Origin: Calycina herbarum
Lineage: Eukaryota > Ascomycota > Leotiomycetes > Helotiales > Pezizellaceae
NCBI GenBank assembly: GCA_001414485.1
Contig: LLEY01000362.1
Coordinates: 1 to 12,624 of the forward strand
Direction: 5' to 3'
DNA: 12,624 bases
Below, one piece after another: positions 1-8,965 of the stretch. The notes below the pieces were generated by a model. That model searched no databases and was not told the DNA's origin. It saw only the letters and a program-made list of their open reading frames with translations. Both the position numbers and the translations under genes were made by a program. Within the stretch, counting starts at the first letter, position 1. Every line of letters starts with the position of its first letter.

Positions 1-396
1 AAAGGTTAGTATATAGGTAAGAAGTATAGATACGCTAGGTTGTTTACTTAGAAGTAAACTCGTTACTTATATTAAAGATATTAAATAAGATAATAAGATT
101 AATAACTAAAGTTAAGTACGAAGCTCCTATCTAATAGCAGACGTACTAGTCTTATCTAAAACTATAGTCTTTCGTTCTAGTCGCTCTAGTCGCTTGCTCT
201 GATCGCTTTAGTCGACAGGCGACTTAGGCAACTTAGGCAACTAGGTCACGTGATGCTTCTTACTAAAGTAAATCTATAGATCGCTTAGCTAGTCTAAGGA
301 TCTCTCTTTCTACTTATAAGAGTTTCCGATAGTACTTAACCTATTAGAGCGCTGTCTAGTCTTTACTTAGTATATATTTATATATAATTCGTAATA
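1..396 (-). repeat. 3' LTR of retroelement 1
   Basis: Base n here aligns with base n+8722 in the 5' LTR over all 396 positions with no indel. Hand alignment gives about 36 mismatches, of which about 33 are transitions. On the minus strand it begins TATTACGAAT, where the other LTR has TGTTACGAAT, fitting the usual TG start with one G-to-A change. The U3 part is strongly mutated: the CACATG and CACGTG region of the other copy (9091-9110) is all TA steps here. The TATA-like promoter is altered. A 9-bp tandem motif (217-243) and a CACGTG palindrome (247-252) survive. The LTR may extend a base or a few bases left of the window. Confidence 0.9.
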
Positions 397-409
397 CTAT
401 CCCCTTCTT
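397..409 (-). other. Polypurine tract of retroelement 1
   Basis: The minus strand reads AAGAAGGGGATAG immediately before the U3 start of the 3' LTR. A purine run at this place is the known primer site for plus-strand DNA synthesis in LTR retroelements. It fixes the element's orientation and the inner LTR boundary at 396/397. Confidence 0.85.
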
Positions 410-480
410 AGCCTAGCGTGTTCTTATACTTAAGTATAACCTAAGAAATACCGTTAGAAGGCTATTAGCTCTCTCTTACT

Positions 481-1014
481 ATAATGTTTTTAATAATACT
501 ATCTATAAAAGATAAACTAAAACAAAATCGTATTAATAACACTCTCTATATTAATTAAGTAAGATCTAAAATATCCTCTTATACTTACTATCTTACTTCT
601 ATATCTAGCTACTAATATATATCTATTACTAGAGGTAAGAAATATTCTAAGTATACTAGGAAGAGTAAAACTTATAATATTAAGAAGTAAAATCAAATAC
701 TCTTAACTTTTAAATAGAAATCTCTTAATACGTAGAAACGCTGTCTACGAGTCGAGGAGGAGATAGCTTATTAGGCCTAAGAAAAAGCCTTTCGTACCTA
801 GTAGAAAGTAATATTAAAAATTCTCCGTCTTCGAGTACAGCAACGTCTTCTTAATAAGCAAGAATAATAAATACTTCGTCGAAGACTTAGTACTCTTTAG
901 AAGCTAGATAAAGCTAAGAAGAAGAAGGAAAAGGAAAAAGAAGAGAAGAAAAGAAGAGAAGAAAAGAAGAGAGAAGGCTACTAGGCTAGCCGCCTACTCT
1001 ATCTCTACCGCTTC
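481..1014 (+). pseudogene. Decayed plus-strand coiled-coil ORF inside the 3' region of retroelement 1
   Basis: The frame starting at 481 (codon positions 481, 484 and so on) reads as protein-like sequence up to about 990. It is broken only by TAA/TAG codons of the kind RIP makes from CAA, CAG or TGG. It begins with a polar, Lys/Ser/Thr-rich stretch. Then comes a segment rich in Arg, Leu, Gln and Glu (about 745-900, for example LRLRVQQRLLNKQE), and then a run of Lys/Glu (about 905-975, for example KKKKEKEKEEKKRR) that looks like a charged coiled coil. It runs antisense to the retroelement, between the chromodomain and the polypurine tract. Such Arg/Leu/Gln then Glu/Lys tails resemble, to my memory, C-terminal tails of fungal transposon proteins, but I cannot name a family. 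It could be an extra antisense gene of the retroelement, a captured fragment, or a low-complexity coincidence. Start and end are approximate. Confidence 0.42.
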
Positions 1015-1115
1015 CGACCCTGCTTTTAACCTAGGTCTCGATCCTAGCTTTCTTAAGGTCTTCTCTATTAATTACCTAATATAAGCAATCTTAGGTTTCG
1101 ATAATAGAAGTCCTA

Positions 1116-1247
1116 AAGTTCCTCTAAGTACTAGTTAATATTTTTTCTAGGTTTCTAAGTATTTTCTAAGTATAGGTAATCTAACTATTTAATTAAATAC
1201 TTAATCTTACCTCTAATAATCTTATAATTAAGAATCCTTTTAACTTT
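1116..1247 (-). pseudogene. Chromodomain at the integrase C terminus, retroelement 1
   Basis: On the minus strand, 1247 to 1116 reads like a chromodomain: KVKRIL, then KYLIK, a stop where the core Trp is expected, LDY, then ENT, a second stop where Trp is expected, and KP. Both stops are TAG, one G-to-A step from TGG. In chromoviruses this domain tethers the integration complex to modified histones and steers insertion to heterochromatin. It is in frame with the integrase and close to the polyprotein end. Its presence places the element in the chromovirus branch of Ty3/Gypsy. Confidence 0.8.
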
Positions 1248-1739
1248 ATATTTAGTATTTAGATTAACTAGTTAAATTTCTATAAATAGAGCTAGTAGTG
1301 CTCCTAGTAGTACTAGTTTAAGTAGAGATATATAGAATACTAAGTAGATGTTTATTATTCTTAGTAGTACTAATTTATAATTTAAAAGTCTCTTAACTCG
1401 TTTAATTTTAAATAGTTTAAGTTTTTTATAATCTAGTTTATTACTTAGTCTTTTTATATTAATATTCTTTTATACTAAGTAGACTTTATCTCTCTCTTTT
1501 AGTATTAGCTTCTAACTACGTTGTTTATTATAGTAGTATATATTTCTTTCTACTATAAATTATAGGTTCTTTATAAGTTCTTTATATAGACTCTTAATTT
1601 TTAAGACATAAATATAAACAAGTTAGTTATTAATAGTTATAGACAGTAGTTCTTAATATACTATTAATTTATATCTAAAATTAGTATAGAATAGTATAAT
1701 AAGTATTATTTCTATTACTAAACTATTATATATAAACTA

Positions 1740-2340
1740 TACTAAGAGTAGTAGTTCTACCTAGTTATCTTACTAGTAGTTTATATAATAATAAAAGTAT
1801 ATTTTAACTACTTAATTTATTCTTTCGTTTTCTCTATTTATTTAAAGGTAAAAAGCTATAGAGAGCTTTCTTTTCATATCTAATCGTTTTATAAGAATAA
1901 TCTAAAATTTTAAAATAAAGAGCTTATCTCTATCTAAGAGTATCTCTTTAGATAGTCTATATCTTAAAACTACCTCTTTTAGGAATATAAATACTAATTC
2001 CTTAGCTATACTTAATTCTATATATAGTACTAGAATTATATATTTCGTAAGCTGTTCTATAATAACTAAGATCGAGTTATATTTAACTCTTATTATTAGA
2101 TCTTTAGATTTTAGTAATTTAATAATAAAATCCTAAGATACTAATTTCTAAGATATCTATAGTATTAGAGTAGTGTTTATCTATCTATAAGAAGTATAGT
2201 AGAAAGCCTTATTCCTAGTATAGGTATTATATTCTACTATTACCTCCTTAACTATTATAGATAACTAATTAATATAGTAATATTATCTTATTCTCTAAAG
2301 AATTCTATAAATCCCTTAGTAACCGTAAGCAGGTATAGTA
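1740..2340 (-). pseudogene. Integrase domain of retroelement 1
   Basis: The zinc-binding part shows an eroded HHCC motif. Tyr-Gly-Tyr at 2327-2319 stands where His-x-His is expected, and Tyr-x2-Tyr at 2231-2220 where Cys-x2-Cys is expected. The catalytic core follows: the first Asp (GAT, 2132-2130) before FIIKL, then SILVII and LTKY, the second Asp in LLDRDKLF (GAT, 1934-1932), and the Glu in ENERIN (GAA, 1826-1824). So all three acidic DDE residues remain although the zinc ligands are lost. The integrase joins the cDNA to the host chromosome. Boundaries are approximate. Confidence 0.87.
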
Positions 2341-2689
2341 TAGTATTCTTATATAAACTCCTTTATATATAAGCTAAGAACCTATAGTTTCCCTTTTATA
2401 TATTAATTATAACTCTTATATATATTCTAAATTTTATCTATCTAGATATTGTTTATTACTACTATCTTATATATAGTAGATACTAAGTCTCTATTCTTAA
2501 GAGTTTTTAAGATTATAATCTTCTTATACTCTTTATTCCTCTTATATCTAGGTTTCTAGCTAAGAGTATTAGCTTAAGTATTTAACGTTCTCTTTATATA
2601 TTAAATAATAATATCAAATCCTTCTAATATCTCTAACTATCTAGCTAATTGTCTTATTATAAGTTCCTTAGTTATTATAAACGTTTTAA

Positions 2690-2925
2690 AGTTTTTATAG
2701 TTAAATAAATCTATAACTAGGTATTTTACTAGCTATAAATAAATTCTCTAGTATTCTAAAGCTAATACTATAGTAAGTAGTTCCTTATTAAAAATACTAT
2801 AGTTTTATTATACTAAGTTAAATATTTTAGAATAATATATAATAGATATAAGTTTTCTCTTATTATTTAGTTATAGGTAAATTATATCTACTACTATATC
2901 TAAGACATCTATTTTAATTATACTA
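2690..2925 (-). pseudogene. RNase H domain of retroelement 1
   Basis: Reading leftwards from about 2925 the frame shows IDVLD, with Asp at 2909-2907 and 2900-2898, matching the TDASD-type start of Gypsy RNase H. It continues with ISIIYYSK and then NYSIFNKELLTIVLALEY, containing the Glu at 2783-2781 expected in the active site. The domain degrades the RNA strand of the RNA-DNA hybrid in reverse transcription and follows the RT in the same frame. RIP stops interrupt it. Confidence 0.85.
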
Positions 2926-3099
2926 GGTTTATCTATATCGAAATTATATAGAATAGGTTTTTCTATAAACTTTACTTTAATTCTTTAAAAAGTATTCTTT
3001 ATCTATTTATTCTATATAAACTTAATAGCTTTTTTAACTAGTATTAACATTAGTTTAGTAATCTTTATATAGTCTTATATAAACAGATAGTAAAAGTTT

Positions 3100-3960
3100 A
3101 TAAATCTAAGAAAGGACTATATATCTTTTATATTCTCTAGTAATTTCTAGTTTAAGATATCTTAGATCTTTACTAGATCTATTTCTATTTTTCCTAAGCT
3201 AAATACCTATTCTAGAAAAAGTATCTAAGTTACTCTAAACTCGTATTTTAAGAGTTTTAACTAAGAGTTTACTTTTATAAGTTATTATAAAACTTCTCTA
3301 ATATATCTCTTATATTCTTCTTCTTTTTCTAAAAAGATTAAGATATTATCTAGATAATAAATTACTATTACTCTTAAAAGATCTCTTAAAATATTATTAT
3401 TTTATCTCTAATATATAGCTAGTATATTATAAAGTCTAAATAGTATAACTATATATTTATAAAGGCTTAATAGTAAGGTAAATACTATCTTCTATTTATC
3501 TTTAGTTTTTATTTATATAAGTTTATAAGCGTTTTATTAATCTAGTTTCGTAAATCGTACTACCTTACCTAACTTATCTTATAAGTATTAGCTAGGTAGT
3601 AGTAGATAAGCGTTCTTAACTATAGTATAATTTACTTCTTAGTAATTAATATATACTCTTCTATCTAGATCGTCTTTCTTCTTAATAATAAGTATATTTA
3701 AAGTAATTAGTAACTTAAATCTTCTAATATATCTCTTCTTAATACCTTCCTTTATATAACTTTCTATTCTCTATAGGCTTTTCTAGTTATATAACTAAAG
3801 CTTCTACTTTAAGAGGTAATAACTCTCTTTTAATTTAATCTTATAATCTTATAAGTAATGTTTTAGTAAGGCTTATAAGTCTTCTAGGTTTTTAAACAAA
3901 GCTTTAAATTCTTTATACTATATAGGTATTTTATTACTAGCTTTCTTACTAACCTATAGA
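3100..3960 (-). pseudogene. Reverse transcriptase domain of retroelement 1
   Basis: From about 3960 leftwards: a Gypsy-type entry region (ending near KLKESYYLL), then LLITLNILIIKKKDDLDRRV corresponding to the palm start, FTKLD with the first catalytic Asp (GAT, 3542-3540), and LFRLYN. The active-site box now reads YYLDNILIFL (YLDN at 3356-3345). The expected motif is YLDD; the last Asp has become Asn by GAT/GAC to AAT, a TpG-to-TpA change. That alone should abolish polymerase activity, apart from the stops. Palm order and length fit a Ty3/Gypsy RT. The thumb boundary at 3100 is approximate. Confidence 0.92.
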
Positions 3961-4059
3961 GGACCCTAGATAAGGTGTTCTAGTACTTTAGAAGAGGTAG
4001 CGCTAACCTTGTTCTAGCTTTAAAGTTATAAATACGAACTCTTATATTTATATTAACTA

Positions 4060-4375
4060 AAAGTTATTATTCTAGCTTTTTAGTCGATTTCTAGATTATA
4101 TTCCTAAATCTATAATATACTAAGTATTACTTTCTTACTTCCTATTTTAATAATATTAAATTATATATTTAAGTAGTATCCTTTAATATTAATTTTTATT
4201 AAAATAGTTTACTAATTAATAATCTTATTTTAATATATAATATCTATTCTATTAACTACTCTTAGTTAATATAGTCTTATCCTTTTAATTAGAATGTTTA
4301 GCTTCTTATAAGCTATTAGAGAGATAAAGTTACTTATTACTCCTAAGTCTATTATAACTTATAACTTTTTTCCTC
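4060..4375 (-). pseudogene. Retropepsin-like protease domain of retroelement 1
   Basis: The minus strand from about 4360 reads IIDLGVISNFIS, matching the active-site region of Gypsy aspartic proteases (hydrophobic-Asp-Ser-Gly-Ala then NFIS). The catalytic Asp is kept (GAC, 4349-4347) but the following Ser is now Leu. Near 4064-4130 comes the usual end motif, where ILG-Leu-Pro-Trp-Leu is expected. Here it is ILSIL with stops at the Trp positions, followed by EYNLEID. The enzyme would cut Gag-Pol into mature proteins. Confidence 0.75.
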
Positions 4376-5864
4376 TTATTTCTATAGTTATTACTAACTG
4401 TTTTTCTCTTAAAGTAGTGTTTAATTTTACTTTAATATATTAGACTTTAAAAGATCGATTTTCTTAATTATAATTCCTTTTCTTCTTATTCTTATACTAT
4501 AGAAAGAATCTTACTCTTTCCTTATTAGCGTATACTACCTTATATACTAATCTATATTCTACGATTCCTATAGTTTTAGGAATTCCTCTTATAAATTGCT
4601 TTAATATTTATTTATAATTATATTAGACCTATTTATAACTAGTTTCTAAAATAGCTTCTATAGACTATAGTTCTCCTAAATATAGATAATCTAAAGTAGC
4701 CTCTAGTATACTTATCTCTAGTTTTATATAGTAAATCTTAAATATATAGTCTCTTAAGTTCTTTTCCTTAACTGTCTAAATCTAAGACTAAGGAAAGAAT
4801 ACTACTTCTTTATTATCTAATAATACTACTTTATATATCTAATAATATTCTACTATTCTAGTAGGTTCTAGTAATATTCCTTTAAACCGCTTCTATAATA
4901 ACTAGTCTAAGGTTAGACTTAGTTTATATTATATCTATTATACTATTATTTCTTAAACTGTTTCTATAAATTATAGTTCTCTTATTAATAGATAGTATAA
5001 TTCTTCTAGTTCTGTTTTAGCCTATCTAGTTATATTAAGCTCTCTTTACTTCTAGAATAGTATACTAAATATTTATTATAAGTTATATTTTCTAAATACT
5101 AACCTATTATTTCTAATTAATATAATTATAATATATTACTTAAATTCTTTTAGTATAATGTCTTTAGACACCGTTCTACGAAAGAGGGTTTTGATTCTTC
5201 TTTTAAATCCTGTTAAGACTTACTACGTCTATATACTAGTTTCTTTTAAAATATCGTATACCTTTTATACATCTCTAATCTTAGGATAAGTAGGTCCTTT
5301 AACTCGTGGTTAGTTATATATAGGTTCTTTATCTTTAATAGTTACTTGCCTAGTAATTAAGCTAACTAGAGTTATTATCTTAGAGTTATTTCTTATAACT
5401 ATATATATTATTAAAATAGTTAGGTTAACTTCTTATATTATATAAGAACTCTAGAAGTCTAGTTTCTAGTTATTAATATATACTTATCGATTTCCTTATT
5501 TAAAGGTTCTAAGGAAAGCCTAAGTTTCTCTAACTTTAGAGTCTTTATTTCTTATTTCTTCTTCTAAACTAGAAGATAAATCTAATATCTCTAAAGAACT
5601 AGTTAATAGTAGTAATTCGTATTCTATTTAAAAAGATTACTTAGATTTTATTACTAATTATATATTATAATATTCTTTAAGAAGTAGATCCCTATTATTA
5701 TTAGTATCTTATATATTACTAATTCCTTTATTATTTTTAATCTAGGTTTTATATTCTTATACTTTAAGCTCTTTATCTATAAGTTTAATATAATTAGTTA
5801 AAGCTACCTATTATTAAATAGTAGTATTAATTTATTTCTTTCTTTTAAAGTCTTTCTTCTTACT

Positions 5865-5906
5865 ATACTTATTTATTCTATAACCTAATAAGCTATAATT
5901 ATAATA
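5865..5906 (-). other. Zinc knuckle of Gag in retroelement 1, all four ligands turned to Tyr
   Basis: The frame reads Tyr-x2-Tyr-x4-Tyr-x4-Tyr (TAT at 5906, 5897, 5882 and 5867 leftwards), exactly the spacing of the nucleocapsid C-x2-C-x4-H-x4-C knuckle. The Gly usually found before the His is still there (5885-5883). TGC/TGT-to-TAC/TAT and CAC/CAT-to-TAC/TAT are the two changes RIP produces, so loss of all ligands by transition is the simplest explanation. The knuckle would bind the element's RNA. Confidence 0.85.
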
Positions 5907-6391
5907 TAAGTTCTACTTATATTAACGATTTCACTTTTCTTAAGAAAGTCCTCCTTTTCTTAGAAAGGTTTTCTTCTATATAACGTTCGCCTCCTTACTA
6001 TGTTTATTAGTATAAAAGTACTTCTACTTCTCTAACTCTTTACTCTTTTCTCTATATCTAGGGTTACTCTTTCTAAATTTATATAAGTAGTTATCTAGCT
6101 AGACGACTTTCTTAATTATACTTATAATAGTTAAGAATTATATATTCTACTTAGCTATTTCTTTATAGATATATACCTTTAATCCTCTATAAAAGAGTTT
6201 TATAAGAGTAATAGTATCCTATCTTAACCTTGTTCTATAACGTTAAAATTTATTAGTATAATCTATTACTAATCTAGTCTAGTATAATTCTAAAAGCTTA
6301 TATATAGCTGTTTAGATTATATCGAAGTCTTTAAAGACTTTTCTAATAGTTGTCTTAAATTCTTTCTAAGATTTAAATATAATCTTAGTTA

Positions 6392-6437
6392 ACGTGTTTC
6401 ACAAGCGAGTCGCCTACATAAGCGAGTCGCCCACTTT
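6392..6437 (+). repeat. Left terminal inverted repeat of pogo-like copy 1
   Basis: The first 46 bp match the reverse complement of 8198-8243 with about two mismatches. Inside it the 12-mer AAGCGAGTCGCC occurs twice (6403-6414 and 6420-6431), 17 bp apart. This paired direct repeat is a plausible transposase-binding site, by inference only. Here TpG and CpA steps are kept, so this end is little mutated. Confidence 0.93.
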
Positions 6438-6452
6438 TTCAACCTAGTGTTA

Positions 6453-8162
6453 TTATAATACAAAATACTCAACACTATACAAAGTTATTATTACTATAGA
6501 AGCTATCTAGTATTCTTTAGAACTTTCGCTATCTTCTACATCTAATATTTCTGCCTAACAAGTACGAGAATTATGCCCAGTTTTACTACAACGGCTACAG
6601 TGCCTGTCTACGCGAACTCTCTTCCTAGACTCTTCACCTTATTTCTAGCCACTATTTTCCTTAGATACAATTAAATCAGCTACGTCGCCCACTGTTAATG
6701 TCTCTTAACTCTTAATATACTTCCTCTTACAACTTTTACACTTAGTTATAGCCTCAGTTATTATACAAAGACTAGTAATTTCCTTACGTATTAATACTAT
6801 ATCATATATCACCCTAGTTAAGCCTTTTTCGAGTTAATTAAGAGACTGAATAATAGAACTAGGTAACGAGTCTTAATATCTTTAAATCCGATCTTAAATA
6901 AGTATTAATTAAGCTATTATTTCGTATACGTTATTTAGTGTTTTAGATGTCTATAGAGTGTCTTCTAGTATTGTTAGTATTAGCGTACAAAGCCTTAAAT
7001 CAAGCTTTAATAACACAGCTTCTAGGCTATATAGGACTAGCCTAGCCCCTTTAAAACTCGCGTAGATGTTATCCTTTATAAATGCTTTATAAAAAGCTGC
7101 TTTAAACATAAGAAGAAAGGTTTCTTTAGTAATATAATTAACATAATTCTATACTAAGCCTAATATCTTAGCTCTATACGCTCACTTTAACAATAAGAAG
7201 CAGACTATATTAAGCAGCTATAGTAGATACGATAAGTATAGAGGCATACAAAGGGTAATAATGTTTAAGTCTTTATAGAGTTGCTAGAATTCAAGCTAGT
7301 TATAGCTTTTATAACTATTAATAATTAACAAACGATATCCTCCTACACTTTATACCTTTATATACTTATTAAAATACTTTAACTATATAACTCTAAGCTT
7401 ATTATTTATCTAACTATTATTACTAACCTTAATTACCTAATTATATAGTATATATATATCTTAGTACTAGGTAGAAATAAGTACTTTACCTACGAATATA
7501 ATAAATAGTAGGATTACCTATTCTATTACGTTAACTCTCTAAATAACTATAACCTACTCGCGATTGCTTAGCTAAACTTGCTTTCGCTTCCTACGCGTTT
7601 CTAAGCTTATAATAACAAGTTAGGACGAAATAACTCCTATTATAAAGCTACTTTCGTTAAAGTTATAAATATCCTTATCTTAAATACTATATTTCTCTTT
7701 AATAGACTATATAAGTGTAAACTATAGACTAATAACTCGCAGATCCTCAGTTAAAGCTCGCTAACGATCGTACGAACGACTCTATCGAGTTTTAAGCTTA
7801 GGTATACGTTTTATAAAGTTATCTAGCCAGTTCCTACCTATAGGCTTTCTGTCGCGCTCTCTTAGCAGATTGTTAGCTATATCTTATACTATATCCCTTA
7901 TAGGCGAAAACCCTTGCGAATCTAACTCTAATATATATCTAACTATTACCTCCTCCTCTAGCTTTATAAGCTTTTTCGAATTAGGCTAGCAATCGCGTCG
8001 TAAGGGCTTTCTGGTGCGTCGATCGGAGAGAGTCTTTCAAGGAACATAGTAAATCTTTATAGCGCTTCGTTTAGTTAATAACGCGTTGTTTTCGAGTTCT
8101 TAGGTTACTAAAATAATATTAGCTTCTTAAGAAGGTAATTAAACGTTATAGTGTTAAGCTAT
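6453..8162 (-). pseudogene. Pogo/Fot1-like transposase pseudogene, copy 1
   Basis: One minus-strand frame of about 570 codons runs without frameshift, broken by RIP-type stops. Order: an N-terminal helix-turn-helix (psq-like) ending near KTLSDRR and RKPLRRDC; a CENP-B-type second DNA-binding region (LEEEVIVRYILELDSQGF, then GRNWLDNFIKRIP); a DDE_1 catalytic core; and a C-terminal CCHC zinc knuckle that is intact. All three catalytic acids are lost. The YNFDE-type motif reads YNFNE (Asn at 7658-7656), the second Asp after LLII is Asn (7319-7317), and the third, in LLNIVCF, is Asn (7211-7209). Each fits a TpG-to-TpA change. The start at 8162 supposes an ATG now read ATA. TAA at 6455-6453 followed by another TAA is the likely true end. 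The enzyme would cut and paste the element at TA sites. Confidence 0.92.
6558..6599 (-). other. Intact C-terminal CCHC zinc knuckle of the copy 1 transposase
   Basis: The minus strand encodes CSRCSKTGHNSRTC, a perfect C-x2-C-x4-H-x4-C knuckle with the Gly-His pair. Such knuckles end many fungal pogo-type transposases. The contrast with the destroyed Gag knuckle at 5865-5906 shows that RIP hardly touched this end of the transposon. Confidence 0.9.
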
Positions 8163-8197
8163 TATGATTTAAAGGTAGTATATAGTACGCGACGAGG

Positions 8198-8243
8198 AAA
8201 GTGGGCGACCCGCTTATATAGGCGACTCGCTTGTGAAACACGT
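8198..8243 (-). repeat. Right terminal inverted repeat of pogo-like copy 1
   Basis: This is the reverse complement partner of 6392-6437. The inner copy of the subterminal 12-mer reads AAGCGGGTCGCC here, one base different. Transcription of the transposase starts from this side. Confidence 0.93.
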
Positions 8244-8873
8244 TAATTCTATCTTTCTATCTTTATTCTTATTCTTAAAGAAGTTCTCTAAGTATAGCTA
8301 GGCCTATTCTAATACTAATCTCTTAAGATAGGAGATAGTAAAGATAGTTTATAAATTATAATTACTCTTAAACTTATTAGAGTTAAAGTTAAAATAGATA
8401 TCTATTTAGAAAAGGAATAAGTTAAGTTCCTTTTACTTCTTATAATATATATCTAGTATCTTAACTTTAATAGACTTAAGTGCTTTAACCTTATAGAGCT
8501 TAGAGGTGTCTAGTATACTAATATTATCGTCGTTCCTAGTTAACTATATACCAGCAGGTGTTCTTCTAGTTATACTTCTAGATATTCCTACGATATTAAC
8601 TCGACTAGTATTCGAGCTAGCTACTACGGCGAGGGTTACTAGGGCTATAGCGACTAAACTTCTAAGTAAGTGTTTAAAGTATAATAAAACTTAAACGAAC
8701 TAAATAAAGATAACTAAGTCTTAAAGATTAGTATATAGGTAAGAAGTATAGATATACTAGGTTATTTACTTAGAAGTAAACTTATTACTTATATTAAAGA
8801 TATTAAATAAGATAATAAGATTAATAACTAAAGTTAAGTACGAAGCTTCTATCTAATAGCAGACGTGCTAGTC

Positions 8874-8880
8874 TTATATA
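8874..8880 (-). promoter_or_regulatory. TATA box of the retroelement 1 5' LTR
   Basis: The minus strand reads TATATAA, placed upstream of the R-U5 part that both retroelements share (GTCTGCTATTAG). The matching place in the 3' LTR reads TAGATAAG, so it is altered there. Retroelement 2 has TATATAAA at the same place. The assignment rests on position and conservation. Confidence 0.6.
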
Positions 8881-8938
8881 GAACTGTAGTCTTCTGTTCT
8901 AGTTGCTCTAGTCGCTCGCTCTGATCGCTTTAGTCGAC

Positions 8939-8965
8939 AGGCGACTCAGGCAACTCAGGCGACTA
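8939..8965. repeat. Three 9-bp tandem units in the U3 of the 5' LTR
   Basis: AGGCGACTC, AGGCAACTC and AGGCGACTA lie in tandem, followed at once by GGTCACGTGA with a CACGTG palindrome. The same array stands at 217-243 in the 3' LTR with C-to-T and G-to-A changes. The units are upstream of the TATA box, so they may be transcription-factor sites; CACGTG is the E-box core bound by bHLH factors. The regulatory role is inferred. This region has diverged in retroelement 2. Confidence 0.6.

Larger units (their letters stand above)
6392..8243 (-). mobile_element. Pogo/Fot1-like DNA transposon, copy 1 (complete, 1852 bp)
   Basis: It is bounded by 46-bp terminal inverted repeats that begin ACGTGTTTCACAAGCGAG and differ at only about two positions. 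TA lies directly outside both ends (6390-6391 and 8244-8245), the target duplication of Tc1/mariner/pogo elements. Removing 6392-8243 plus one TA restores gag sequence that aligns with the uninterrupted GAATTAACTAAG site of retroelement 2 (near 9965-9977). The 1.85-kb size and one large transposase frame fit Fot1-type elements of fungi. It lies in the same transcriptional orientation as its host retroelement. Confidence 0.95.
1068..8648 (-). pseudogene. Gag-Pol polyprotein pseudogene of retroelement 1 (one frame, interrupted by a DNA transposon)
   Basis: Every landmark lies in the same minus-strand frame (codon starts at coordinates leaving remainder 2 on division by 3): Gag core (8429), CCHC knuckle (5906), protease Asp (4349), RT motif (3356), RNase H (2909), integrase (2327, 2132, 1934, 1826) and chromodomain (1247, 1124). 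This implies an ancestral single Gag-Pol ORF of about 1,850-1,900 codons with no programmed frameshift. The frame is broken by dozens of TAA/TAG codons and by the transposon at 6392-8243. That insert plus its TA duplication is 1854 bp, a multiple of three, so the phase matches on both sides. The Gag N-terminal half carries the capsid-like stretch typical of fungal Gypsy elements (KELNLFLF, then FNFN). The start at 8648 is a guess at an ATG now read ATA. The end is also uncertain: the first tandem stop after the chromodomain is near 1068. The 4400-5860 linker has no motif I recognise. Confidence 0.88.

Noticed and set aside
900..990. GAAGAA/AAGAAG purine run as a second polypurine tract or simple repeat
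   Set aside because: It is on the plus strand, far from the LTR edge, and in frame with the Lys/Glu-rich end of the antisense ORF. The tract at 397-409 is correctly placed.
7440..7470. TA-rich run (near 7441-7463) as a microsatellite or origin
   Set aside because: It lies within the transposase frame, is present in copy 2 at the same place (12547-12565), and is explained by RIP turning CpA/TpG to TpA.
8506..8694. 62-codon open frame on the plus strand
   Set aside because: It starts with GTG rather than ATG, lies antisense to the gag leader and N terminus of element 1, and is open only because that patch has fewer RIP changes. The matching part of element 2 (about 9570-9720, read on the minus strand) gives no comparable ORF.
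8660..8722. A tRNA-complementary primer-binding site next to the 5' LTR
   Set aside because: I looked for a TGG-starting tRNA 3'-end complement on the minus strand and in element 2 after about 9495 and saw none convincing; mutation may have hidden it, or the element may prime differently.
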